NCBI RefSeq assembly: GCF_003385495.1
Contig: NZ_QNUH01000006.1
Coordinates: forward strand, 124,001-188,000
DNA length: 64,000 nucleotides
Direction of reading: 5' to 3'
Source of the DNA: Chryseobacterium elymi
Lineage (GTDB): Bacteria; Bacteroidota; Bacteroidia; Flavobacteriales; Weeksellaceae
A program made the position numbers and the translations under genes. The notes beneath the pieces were generated by a model that worked only from the letters and a program-made list of their open reading frames with translations, did not search any database and was not told the origin of the DNA. Below are positions 23,220 to 31,902 of the stretch, piece by piece; the first letter of the stretch is position 1; every line of letters starts with the position of its first letter.

Positions 23220-24545
23220 TTAAATTTTATTAATATTGTTTTCTATTTTATCAAGAGCTATTTGAATTTCTTCCTGAGTAACATTTAGATGTGGTCTGAA
23301 ACGAAGCGAATGATCCCCGCACTGAAGAATAATCAACCCATCCTTGAAAAGCTCATTCATCAAACGGTTACGTTGTTCTGCGGAAGGTAGATCAATGGCA
23401 CACATCAGGCCTCTTCCTCTTGCATTTGAAATTTTATCCGGATATTTCTGAGCCAGCTCTTTTAATTTTTCCAACAGATAATCTCCCACCACTCTTGCAT
23501 TTTCAACCAGGTTTTCTTTTTCGATAACTTCCATTACCAACTGGAAACGAAGCATGTCGATAAAGTTTCCTCCAAACGTAGAATTGATTCTTGAACTTTC
23601 TCTGAAAACATTATTTGGGATCTCATCAAATTTTTCTTTATTAGCCAAAACACCACAAACCTGAGCTTTTTTCCCGAAAGAAATAATATCCGGTTTTGCA
23701 GTAAAATGCTGGAATGCCCACATTTTTCCTGTGATGGCAATACCTGTCTGAACTTCATCAAAGATCAGTAATATTTCGTTCTGATCACAAAGCTTTCTCA
23801 GTCCCATTAAAAACTCATCTCTGAAGTGATTGTCCCCACCTTCGGCCTGGATAGGCTCAATGATGATACACGCCACTTTATCCGGATTCATAAGAATTGC
23901 TTCTTCGATCTGAAGAAGGGCCAGCCTTTCATTCTTGATGGTTTCTTCTAAATTTTCTTCTGTGATAGGGAAAGATAACTTTGGATTTAAGATTCTTGGC
24001 CATTCAAACATTGGGAAATATTGATATTTTCTAGGATCTGAAGTATTAGTTAAGCTTAAAGTATAGCCGCTTCTTCCATGGAATGCCTGTCTGAAATGGA
24101 TACATATCCCTGCTTCCGTCTGAAGTCCTTTTTCAAAATTCTTACGGGTTTTCCAGTCGAAGCATGCTTTCATTGCATTTTCCACTCCTAAAGTTCCCCC
24201 TTCAATAAAGAAAGCATACTGCAATTCCTCAGGAATCACTACTCTTTCAAAAACTTCCAGAAAGTGTGCATACTCCTCTGAATATACGTCTGCCAAAGTG
24301 GGTTTGTTGACAGCCATTTTTCCCAGCCACTCTGATCTTTCTACCAGATAAGGATGGTTGTAGCCTATTGAAGCTGATGCAAACATAGAGAACATATCCA
24401 GATACTCTCTGTTTGTAAGCTTGTCATACAGCCATGATCCGTGGGATTTTTCAATATCCATCACAAAATCAAAACCATCTGCCAAAACATGTTTTCCTAC
24501 GGTTTCTTTTACTTTATTAACTTTTATATCGATTGTTTGTTCCAT
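23220..24545 (-). CDS. lat: L-lysine 6-aminotransferase
   Basis: A PLP-dependent class III aminotransferase that moves the epsilon-amino group of lysine to 2-oxoglutarate, giving aminoadipate semialdehyde, which cyclises to piperideine-6-carboxylate. The 441 residues match LAT: MFSMFASASIGYNHPYLVER near the N-terminus, EGGTLGVENAMKACFDWK, HFRQAFHGRSGYTLSLTNT, the cofactor aspartate in LLIFDEVQTGIAITGKMWAF and the Schiff-base lysine in DIISFGKKAQVCGV. Lys aminotransferases use QAFHGRSGYTLSLTNT as a hallmark. The next gene upstream on the strand encodes the aldehyde dehydrogenase expected for the following step. Confidence 0.92.
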   Translation of the reverse strand: MEQTIDIKVNKVKETVGKHVLADGFDFVMDIEKSHGSWLYDKLTNREYLDMFSMFASASIGYNHPYLVERSEWLGKMAVNKPTLADVYSEEYAHFLEVFERVVIPEELQYAFFIEGGTLGVENAMKACFDWKTRKNFEKGLQTEAGICIHFRQAFHGRSGYTLSLTNTSDPRKYQYFPMFEWPRILNPKLSFPITEENLEETIKNERLALLQIEEAILMNPDKVACIIIEPIQAEGGDNHFRDEFLMGLRKLCDQNEILLIFDEVQTGIAITGKMWAFQHFTAKPDIISFGKKAQVCGVLANKEKFDEIPNNVFRESSRINSTFGGNFIDMLRFQLVMEVIEKENLVENARVVGDYLLEKLKELAQKYPDKISNARGRGLMCAIDLPSAEQRNRLMNELFKDGLIILQCGDHSLRFRPHLNVTQEEIQIALDKIENNINKI

Positions 24546-24645
24546 AATTAAAATAGTTGTGTGATTTAATAATTGAATGATTAAAAGGCTTAAACATTCA
24601 GGTTATTAATTTTTAGTTTTTGTTGAATTAACTTAAACCTAATTT

Positions 24646-26196
24646 TTATAAATCAAATTTAATCCCTTGTGCTAAAGGAAGTTGTGCTGTATAATTTATA
24701 GTATTGGTTTGTCTTCTCATATAGTATTTCCAAACGTCTGAACCGGATTCTCTTCCGCCTCCTGTTTCTTTTTCACCACCAAAAGCACCCCCAATTTCAG
24801 CACCTGAAGTTCCGATGTTTACGTTGGCAATGCCACAGTCTGAACCTGCATGAGAAAGGAATAACTCTGCTTCTCTCAGATTCTGTGTCATGATAGCAGA
24901 TGATAATCCCTGAGGAACATCGTTCTGGATAGCAATTGCTTCCTCCAATGTTTTATATTTGATCAGATACAGAATCGGCGCGAAAGTTTCGTGCTGAACA
25001 ATCTCGTAAGAATTTTTCACTTCTGCAATGCATGGCTTCACATAACATCCCGATTCGTATTCTTTTCCGCTTAAAACGCCTCCTTCAACTACAAATTTTC
25101 CACCTTCTTTCTTACATTTCTTGATAGCCTCTTCATACTGATTCACTGCATCTACATCGATAAGCGGTCCTACATGATTATTTTCATCCAGTGGATTTCC
25201 TATTTTCAACTGTCCGTATGCTTTTGCCAGTCTTGTTTTTACTTCGTTGTAAACGCTTTCATGAATGATCAGTCTTCTTGTAGACGTACATCTCTGTCCA
25301 GCCGTACCCACAGCTCCGAAAACAGCTCCTATAATAGACATGTCTATATCTGCATCTTTAGAGATAATGATCGCATTGTTTCCGCCTAATTCAAGAATAG
25401 ATTTTCCGAATCTTTCTGCCACTTTTGAAGAAACCATTCTCCCCACTCTTGTAGAACCTGTGAAGGAAACCAGGGAAACCCTTTTATCATCAACCAGCTT
25501 CTGCCCGATCTCATGATCAGCAACCAGTACACTTGAAATACCTTCGGCAAGATTATTCTCCTTTAATACTTCAGACATAATGTTCTGACAGGCGATAGCA
25601 CACAATGGTGTTTTTTCAGAGGGCTTCCAGATGGTAACGTTTCCGCAGATCCAGGCTAAAGCTGTGTTCCAAGCCCAAACTGCAACCGGGAAATTAAAAG
25701 CAGTGATGATTCCCACAACGCCAAGCGGATGGTATTGCTCATACATTCTGTGACCTGGTCTTTCTGAATGCATGGTATAGCCGTGAAGCTGTCTGGATAC
25801 CCCTACTGCAAAATCACAGATGTCAATCATTTCCTGAACTTCCCCAAGACCTTCCTGAAGAGATTTACCCATTTCATAAGATACAAGTTTTCCAAGGTCA
25901 TCTTTATATGTTCTTAATTTCTGACCTAACTGTCTAACGATCTCCCCTCTTTTAGGAGCAGGGATGGATCTAAATTCCTGAAACGCCTTCTGAGCCGTCT
26001 CAATTACTTTGTCATAATCACTTTCTCCGGAAGTCTTAATTTTAGCGATTAGTTTGCCATCTACAGGAGAAAAACTTTCTATCGTTTTCCCCGAAGCAAA
26101 ATATTTTCCGCCCACTGAAGTCCCCTTATTTTCTTCTTTAATACCAAGGTTTTTGAGTGTTTTTTCGATTCCGAAATCCTTTACTTTTTTAGACAT
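24646..26196 (-). CDS. amaB: L-aminoadipate-semialdehyde (piperideine-6-carboxylate) dehydrogenase
   Basis: An NAD-dependent aldehyde dehydrogenase of the ALDH7 (antiquitin) branch, 516 residues. The order is GVVGIITAFNFPVAVWAWNT, NVTIWKPSEKTPLCAIACQN, VSFTGSTRVGRMVSSKVAER, the general base in ILELGGNNAIII and the nucleophile cysteine in VGTAGQRCTSTRRLIIHESV. The end, GAEIGGAFGGEKETGGGRES and SDVWKYYMRRQTNTINY, is typical of antiquitins and not of other ALDH groups. Together with lat it would convert lysine to 2-aminoadipate. The genes are 100 nt apart on one strand, so they probably form a catabolic operon. The symbol is by function, not by close sequence match. Confidence 0.88.
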   Translation of the reverse strand: MSKKVKDFGIEKTLKNLGIKEENKGTSVGGKYFASGKTIESFSPVDGKLIAKIKTSGESDYDKVIETAQKAFQEFRSIPAPKRGEIVRQLGQKLRTYKDDLGKLVSYEMGKSLQEGLGEVQEMIDICDFAVGVSRQLHGYTMHSERPGHRMYEQYHPLGVVGIITAFNFPVAVWAWNTALAWICGNVTIWKPSEKTPLCAIACQNIMSEVLKENNLAEGISSVLVADHEIGQKLVDDKRVSLVSFTGSTRVGRMVSSKVAERFGKSILELGGNNAIIISKDADIDMSIIGAVFGAVGTAGQRCTSTRRLIIHESVYNEVKTRLAKAYGQLKIGNPLDENNHVGPLIDVDAVNQYEEAIKKCKKEGGKFVVEGGVLSGKEYESGCYVKPCIAEVKNSYEIVQHETFAPILYLIKYKTLEEAIAIQNDVPQGLSSAIMTQNLREAELFLSHAGSDCGIANVNIGTSGAEIGGAFGGEKETGGGRESGSDVWKYYMRRQTNTINYTAQLPLAQGIKFDL

Positions 26197-26275
26197 AAAA
26201 TGTTTACTTTTCGTTTCCTCTAAAGATAGAAATATTATGCGAACCTCAAAATTTTAATTTTTAACATGCTTTTTA

Positions 26276-26306
26276 TTTGGACTAATTATAAACATGCTTA
26301 TCTTTG
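26276..26306 (+). promoter_or_regulatory. Consensus promoter of the small membrane protein gene
   Basis: TTTG (26276-26279), exactly 19 nt, then TATCTTTG (26299-26306): an exact match to the TTTG-N19-TAnnTTTG consensus of Bacteroidota. It lies 24 nt upstream of ATG 26331. Confidence 0.8.
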
Positions 26307-26330
26307 TGATGTAATATTTGACATTCAGAC

Positions 26331-26483
26331 ATGGAAAATTCACAGGAAAATAACAATTCGAAGTTCAAGAAGTGGTTCAAGCGTGTAGGCTGGGCTGGAT
26401 TTGCATTTTTCACGATCAAAGGCCTGATTTGGCTCGTTATATTCTACTTCGGGGCAGATACGCTTCAAAGTTGTATAAAATAA
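26331..26483 (+). CDS. 50-residue single-span membrane protein
   Basis: A short gene with a consensus promoter and its own terminator. The product starts MENSQENNNSKFKKWFKRVG, a positively charged amphipathic stretch, and continues with one hydrophobic helix WAGFAFFTIKGLIWLVIFYF, ending GADTLQSCIK. The positive-inside rule suggests an N-in orientation in the inner membrane. I recall similar short proteins from related genera but no known function. Coding evidence: good start, promoter spacing and terminator 1 nt after the stop. Confidence 0.75.
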   Translation: MENSQENNNSKFKKWFKRVGWAGFAFFTIKGLIWLVIFYFGADTLQSCIK

Positions 26484-26508
26484 AAAGCAGAGAAAATTTC
26501 TCTGCTTT
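26484..26508 (+). terminator. Intrinsic terminator
   Basis: AAAGCAGAGA (26484-26493) pairs with TCTCTGCTTT (26499-26508); a T-rich run follows. It begins right after the stop codon of the 50-residue protein and can also serve the opposite strand. Confidence 0.85.
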
Positions 26509-26578
26509 GCTTTTTAATAAGGTTACTGAATTGTTATTATACTGCTATTAGTTTATTAAAACCAATCTTCACTCTCAT

Positions 26579-26788
26579 CTATTCATCTTTATCCTCTTCT
26601 TCATCTTTCTTTTTCCTTCCTGAGCTGACCAGACTTTGATGCAGCAGATACTCGATCTGCCCGTTTACACTCCTGAATTCATCATTCGCCCACTTCTCCA
26701 CCAGCTTATAGGTAGCTTCATCGATTCTTATGACGAATGATTTTTTGCCTTTAGTTTCAGAGGATTTTGAAGTTTTTTCCGATTTCAT
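26579..26788 (-). CDS. Ribbon-helix-helix (Arc-like) DNA-binding protein
   Basis: A 69-residue basic/acidic protein. The central part KKSFVIRIDEATYKLVEKWA followed by NDEFRSVNGQIEYLLHQSLV matches the ribbon-helix-helix fold: a short DNA-contacting strand (FVIRI) and two helices with the usual S-x-N-x-x-I-E-x-L-L. The N-terminus is Lys/Ser-rich, and the C-terminus is charged (KKKDEEEDKDE). It lies 149 nt downstream of the SPFH gene on the same strand; this pair is conserved in related genomes as I recall it, and may be co-transcribed. DNA targets unknown. Confidence 0.8.
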   Translation of the reverse strand: MKSEKTSKSSETKGKKSFVIRIDEATYKLVEKWANDEFRSVNGQIEYLLHQSLVSSGRKKKDEEEDKDE

Positions 26789-26937
26789 TTTTTCTCTTTG
26801 CCTGTTTAATAATACTTTTTAATATGCAAAAGATGCAAAGATTTCGTTTAAATAAACTTTATATCCTTTCGCAAGATGATTGCCCAGCTAAGTTTATTAT
26901 GAAATCTAAGTATTCATTCTTCACTTTTTCTCTCCAT

Positions 26938-27804
26938 TTAATTATAAAGAGTTCCTGCATTTAAAATTGGTTGGGCTGCTTTTTCACCACAAAGCACCAC
27001 CATCAAATTGCTGACCATAGCCGCTTTTCTTTCATCGTCAAGCTCTACGATATTCTCCTCTGAAAGCTTTTTCAGAGCCAAGTCTACCATTCCAACAGCG
27101 CCTTCCACGATCTTGGTTCTTGCGGCTACGATAGCTGTAGCCTGCTGTCTCTGAAGCATAGCTCCAGCTATTTCTGAAGCATAAGCAAGGTGTGAAATCC
27201 TGGCTTCCTGAATCACAATACCTGCTTTTGAAAGACGGTCAGTAAGTTCCTGCTCCAAAATAGAATTGATCTTATCTCCTCCTTCTCTTAAAGTAATTGG
27301 TGCATGATCGTCTTCTAAATTATCATAAGGAAAACTCATCGCCAAATGACGCACTGCAGCTTCGCTCTGCATTCTTACAAAGTCCGAATAACGCTCCACA
27401 TCAAAAGCCGCTTTATAAGTATCTCCTACTTTCCAAACCATCACAACAGCAATTTCAATGGGGTTACCCATTTTATCATTTACTTTCAGAGTCTGTCCCT
27501 GAAGGTTTTCTGAACGTAATGACATTTTCTGTGAAGAATACAAAGGATTAATAAAAAATAAGCCATTGTCCTTTACCGTTCCCACGTATTTTCCAAAGAA
27601 ATTAAGCACCCTTGAATGATTCGGCTGAATAATCATCAGCCCCTTTAGAAAGAAGCAGAACAGCAGGAAGCACAGCATCGCAATGATCACGTATGTAATA
27701 CTTTGCTCAACTCCGGAAATAAAAAAATAAACCGCTCCGGCAAATAAAACCAGACAGAATACTAATGCCAGATAGCCCGACATGGGCTTTAATACTTTTT
27801 CCAT
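26938..27804 (-). CDS. SPFH/Band 7 domain membrane protein
   Basis: A 288-residue member of the stomatin/prohibitin/flotillin group. Two hydrophobic helices (YLALVFCLVLFAGAVYFFIS and ITYVIIAMLCFLLFCFFL) precede the SPFH domain, IIQPNHSRVLNFFGKYVGTV, DNGLFFINPLY, GNPIEIAVVMVWKVGDTYKA and AAVRHLAMSFPYDN. The C-terminal ARISHLAYASEIAGAMLQRQ QATAIVAARTKIVEGAV part is the coiled coil typical of the family. These proteins form large membrane-associated oligomers that organise membrane domains and proteolysis. No NfeD partner is adjacent; instead an RHH protein follows. Confidence 0.92.
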   Translation of the reverse strand: MEKVLKPMSGYLALVFCLVLFAGAVYFFISGVEQSITYVIIAMLCFLLFCFFLKGLMIIQPNHSRVLNFFGKYVGTVKDNGLFFINPLYSSQKMSLRSENLQGQTLKVNDKMGNPIEIAVVMVWKVGDTYKAAFDVERYSDFVRMQSEAAVRHLAMSFPYDNLEDDHAPITLREGGDKINSILEQELTDRLSKAGIVIQEARISHLAYASEIAGAMLQRQQATAIVAARTKIVEGAVGMVDLALKKLSEENIVELDDERKAAMVSNLMVVLCGEKAAQPILNAGTLYN

Positions 27805-27980
27805 GATTGTAATTTTTAATTTGATACTATTTTGATATCATAAAGATATGGATAAGTTTTGAATTTTAAGTGATGAATGATGAATTTTTTTCGGATACGA
27901 GTTTTGAGTTGCAGGTACGGGTTATAACCTCAATAATATCAAAAGTGAAAACCCTTATCCCGCATTCTGCAACACACAAA

Positions 27981-28008
27981 AAATCCCGGAAAATAAATTC
28001 CAGGATTT
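27981..28008 (-). terminator. Terminator hairpin downstream of ccsBA
   Basis: AAATCC-C-GGAA (27981-27991) pairs with TTCC-A-GGATTT (27998-28008) around one mismatch; A-rich DNA on the plus side gives a T-run on the reverse strand. Confidence 0.7.
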
Positions 28009-28030
28009 CAGTTGTTATATTGTAAACGTT

Positions 28031-31000
28031 TTATTTCTTCATTAATACTTTAAATTTGAAGTAAGAAACAGCTGATAAAAGAAGCATTGTTCCTAATCCG
28101 ATGTATACCCAGGCCGGAACCGGAACCGGATCTCCAGCTGCGTAGGAGTGAAGTCCACTCAGGTAATAATTCACCCCGAAGTATGTCATTACCATAGAAC
28201 AGAATGCAAACATAGTAGCTACGTGGAATGCCCATCTGCTTCTTAATCCCGGAACCAATCTCATGTGCAATACGAATGCATATACCATAATAGAGATGAA
28301 AGCCCATGTTTCTTTCGGATCCCAGCTCCAATATCTCCCCCATGATTCGTTGGCCCAGATACCTCCTAAGAAGTTTCCTACAGTTAAGGCAAAAAGACCG
28401 ATCGTCAGTGACATTTCAGAAACGATAGTTAATTCCTTTAATGTCGTGTCATGGTGAAGCTTGTGAGTGTCCTTGTTGGCAATAATAAAGAATACCAGAC
28501 AGATCACAGCAATAATCATTGAAAGGGCAAAAAATCCATAACTTGATGTAATGATTGCTACGTGAACAATCAGCCAGTAAGATTTCAGTACCGGAACAAG
28601 CGGCGTAATCTGCGGATCAAGCGCTGAACCTCCGTGCGCAAATCCCATCATAATAACCGCCACCATGAATCCTGCAGCAGGGATCAGAGCATTAGCATTT
28701 CTGTACAGGAGAAGTCCTGCCGTAATACCTACCCAAGAGATAAAGATAATCGCTTCATATCCGTTACTCCAAGGTGCGTGTCCTGAAATATACCATCTCG
28801 CTACAAGACCTAAGAAGTGACATAAATACCCAACCAAGCCTATAGCAATGATTACCTTGATTACTTTATTTAAAACCTTATTAGATTTGAATAATTCTAC
28901 AAATCCTAAGATTAGAATCAGCCCCCCGATCAGAGTGTAGAAGATCAATAATTTAAAGTTAATATTCACTTTGTTCATGAAAACCTCAAGATCCACTTTA
29001 GATTTTGCAGGAACAACTGCTTTACCCCATTTCTGCTGATATTCTGAAAGTTTTGCCAGTTCAGCATCTGCCTTGCTCCAGTTTCCTGTTTTCTGAGCGG
29101 TAAGAGCTTCTGCAAAATAAGGCCCCATTACCTGCTGCGATTCCATATCCGGCTCGAATTTCTGATCCAGCCAAGAATGCCATGTGTGGTTGGCATCATT
29201 CTTTACAGGAACGATTCTCATAAACTGACCACTGAAAAACTCGTTGAAAATCTGCACTCTTTCGTTTACAGAAATTACTTCTTTGTCATAATTGGTCTGC
29301 TCAGAAGGTTTTTTACGGAATGCCGTGTTATAATCACTTTCCAGAATATAGGTAAGATTACCGTTGGCATCTGCCGGGAAAAGATTCATCAGCGAAGTGT
29401 ACCCTTCATCATCAGCTTTTGTTTTATTTTTTAATTCGTCACCTCCCTTCGTTCCCACTTTGATCATAGGAACCATAGTCCAGCTTGGAGTATCCGTGTT
29501 GATGGAAAGGAACCATTGATTTGCTGTCAGAAATTTTCCGTCTGTTCCTTTGAATTCGTCTTTCTTATATAATTTTCTTAAAATATCTAATGCTGCTGTA
29601 TTGATAGGAACAATTCTTCCATCGAAATTCTGCACCAGAAGGTATCCGAATTTATCAGCATGTTCTTTATTGATTCTGTTTCGTGCAATGATTTCATCCG
29701 GAGAGATAGATCTCATTTTGTTCATTGGTGTTGCCAGAGAGTTCTGTTTTGGAGCGGCACCATCAAGAGGTTGGACAGACGGAGCCTGCGCGTGAGTATG
29801 TCCGTCACCTTCTACATGTACATGTTCCCTGCTTCCGTCAGTGGTCCCATGTGTTTCAATTTTCTGTGCGCTTAAGCCTAAACTTAATAACACTAAAAGG
29901 ACTGCTGCTGTCTTCTTTTTGTTAACATCGGTCAGCATTTTATTTAGTTTCCAGAAGTGAGTTCCCTTCCAGAAGAAGATCACAAACATTCCTAAGAACA
30001 GAAATCCATACCCGATGTAGGAGATAATCGTTCCCCAGAAATCGTGATTTACAGAAAGTACGGTTCCCATTCTGTCCGGATCAAAGCTTGACTGGAAGAA
30101 GCGATAACCTTTATGATTAAGAACGTGGTTCATGTAAATTTTATATGGAGTTTCTTTTCCTTCGTCAATAATTTTTACGTGACTTTCATAAGCACTCGGA
30201 GAGCTACTTCCCGGATAGGTTTCCATCACAAAATCATCCAGTTTCAATGCAAAAGGCGTATTATATATTTTAGGTCCGAAACCTACCATAATATTCAGGC
30301 CGTCCATTGTTACCTGCTTGTATGCATTCGGGTTTCCTTTTTCTACAGAAAGATCTACCATTTGTTTTGTTTTTGGCCCCTGGAGTTCTATTCTCATTAC
30401 GTCGGGTACCATGGCATCTTTCTTTTTATCACCCTCGAAAGCCATGAGTCTTCCTTTTTTAAGACCTTCCGGAACAACCAGTTTCAATTCGTTGATGGTA
30501 TATAAACTTCTCAGTACCAAAGGCTGGAATTCATCTTTCTTTGTACTTCCCGTAGCCTGCGTTGCCATAGTCATAAAGGCAGCATCAACAGGAGTTTTAA
30601 TGAATAGTTTTCCATCTTCTTTTTTAAATTCTACGGCACCTTCAATCGCTCTGTTGAACGTTACCAAAGTTCCGTTGATGGATTTTGTCTCTCCCGGTTT
30701 GATGTAAATATTCTGCCTTCCGGTAGTTCCGGTAGACACCAGGTGAAGATATTCTGCTCCGTTGGGTTCAGCAATTAAACTGTCCTTCTTTCTCTGGATA
30801 TAATCTTTGGTGAACACTTTCACTTCCTTTCCGTGGAAATCATAAGTTGCCTTAAAGTCTTTATGTAAAGGTGACATCAGGTAAGGAACATCCTGATAGT
30901 TAAGAACATCTCCTTTCTCCTCGATCTGGATCTTAAAGAAATTCTTATCCGTCACAATCTCATTGGAAGTTTCACCTTCTCTGATGTGCATGGTCCCTTC

Positions 31001-31300
31001 AAAACTGATATATCTTGTAATAGCACCTCCTATAAAAATAAGAATGAAAGAAAGGTGAAATACCAGAACGGGCCATTTTTCTCTTTTCCAAAGACGATAC
31101 CGTGCGATATTCCCTATGAAGTTGAGAATGAGCAGAAACATGATTAGTTCAAACCATTTTGCTTCATAAATTAACGCTTTAGCTGTAGGAGTTCCGTAGT
31201 CGTTTTCTAAGAACGTTGCATACGCCATTGCAAATGCATACACCAGTAACAGCACAGCCATTGTTCTGGTTGAGATAAGAATATCTTGGAGCTTCTTCAT
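28031..31300 (-). CDS. ccsBA: Fused ResB-CcsA cytochrome c biogenesis protein
   Basis: A System II cytochrome c synthase of 1089 residues that carries haem across the inner membrane and attaches it to apocytochromes c. The N-terminal third is ResB/Ccs1-like, with three helices (VLLLVYAFAMAYATFLENDY, WFELIMFLLILNFIGNIARY, VLVFHLSFILIFIGGAITRY) and a large periplasmic part. A fourth helix is followed by a His-rich periplasmic stretch (EHVHVEGDGHTHAQ). The C-terminal third is CcsA, with the tryptophan-rich haem-handling motif WGRYWSWDPKETWAFIS and ligand histidines in FLGLVARWYISGHAPWSNGY and GLHSYAAGDP. Such fusions are typical of Bacteroidota and epsilonproteobacteria. It is single in its transcription unit. 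Confidence 0.93.
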   Translation of the reverse strand: MKKLQDILISTRTMAVLLLVYAFAMAYATFLENDYGTPTAKALIYEAKWFELIMFLLILNFIGNIARYRLWKREKWPVLVFHLSFILIFIGGAITRYISFEGTMHIREGETSNEIVTDKNFFKIQIEEKGDVLNYQDVPYLMSPLHKDFKATYDFHGKEVKVFTKDYIQRKKDSLIAEPNGAEYLHLVSTGTTGRQNIYIKPGETKSINGTLVTFNRAIEGAVEFKKEDGKLFIKTPVDAAFMTMATQATGSTKKDEFQPLVLRSLYTINELKLVVPEGLKKGRLMAFEGDKKKDAMVPDVMRIELQGPKTKQMVDLSVEKGNPNAYKQVTMDGLNIMVGFGPKIYNTPFALKLDDFVMETYPGSSSPSAYESHVKIIDEGKETPYKIYMNHVLNHKGYRFFQSSFDPDRMGTVLSVNHDFWGTIISYIGYGFLFLGMFVIFFWKGTHFWKLNKMLTDVNKKKTAAVLLVLLSLGLSAQKIETHGTTDGSREHVHVEGDGHTHAQAPSVQPLDGAAPKQNSLATPMNKMRSISPDEIIARNRINKEHADKFGYLLVQNFDGRIVPINTAALDILRKLYKKDEFKGTDGKFLTANQWFLSINTDTPSWTMVPMIKVGTKGGDELKNKTKADDEGYTSLMNLFPADANGNLTYILESDYNTAFRKKPSEQTNYDKEVISVNERVQIFNEFFSGQFMRIVPVKNDANHTWHSWLDQKFEPDMESQQVMGPYFAEALTAQKTGNWSKADAELAKLSEYQQKWGKAVVPAKSKVDLEVFMNKVNINFKLLIFYTLIGGLILILGFVELFKSNKVLNKVIKVIIAIGLVGYLCHFLGLVARWYISGHAPWSNGYEAIIFISWVGITAGLLLYRNANALIPAAGFMVAVIMMGFAHGGSALDPQITPLVPVLKSYWLIVHVAIITSSYGFFALSMIIAVICLVFFIIANKDTHKLHHDTTLKELTIVSEMSLTIGLFALTVGNFLGGIWANESWGRYWSWDPKETWAFISIMVYAFVLHMRLVPGLRSRWAFHVATMFAFCSMVMTYFGVNYYLSGLHSYAAGDPVPVPAWVYIGLGTMLLLSAVSYFKFKVLMKK

Positions 31301-31902
31301 GATTTATTTTACTTGACATGCAAAAATAAGGATGATAAACAACAAAGAAGCTAAAAAAAGCTGTTTTTTGTCATTTAAAGGCCTATTTCAGTTATTTTGA
31401 ACCATTCTTAATAATGCAAAATTCATTACGGAAAATTCAATTTTTAAGATCATAAAATTCCGGATATAATTTACCTATCCCAATGATTGAGATATTCTAT
31501 CTCAACAATAAAATATAAAGTTAGTGAAGAGTAATCATTATTCTCAAGAACCTTAACATTTTAAATAAGAAACCACCTTTACTGTAATTCTCAGCACTAT
31601 TTAGAAAATATTTTAATGTAATATTGTTAACAAAACCAAGGTCACATAAAATATCAGAACATTTTTGATAAGATTTTTCATTTTTTTTACGTTTTTAAAC
31701 TTTATGGAACAAAATTAGTGGAGCAATAGCTGCTGATATTTGAGCTAGGTCAAAAGCACCTAGTGTAAGTATATTTCAGTGAAAAAAAATGTCTTAAAAA
31801 CGCTGTATAATTTTAAAAAATAACCCTAAATTACGCTATCTTTTTGAAGAAAAAAAGATTCTATTAATGTTGAAAAAACATTAAATTTGCCACATTGATA
31901 TT
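31301..31902. other. Intergenic DNA between ccsBA and ftsK
   Basis: A 600-bp divergent gap, very AT-rich. The ftsK -7 box is at 31882. A short hairpin CTAGGT (31745-31750)/ACCTAG (31758-31763) was seen without further context. No ORF or recognisable RNA. Confidence 0.5.
31882..31889 (+). promoter_or_regulatory. -7 element of ftsK
   Basis: TAAATTTG fits TAnnTTTG and lies 13 nt before the start codon of ftsK. No TTTG at the expected distance was found. Confidence 0.45.

Noticed and set aside
31745..31763. Small hairpin in the ftsK upstream region as an RNA element
   Set aside because: Six base pairs with a seven-nt loop is within chance expectation for a 600-bp AT-rich region.
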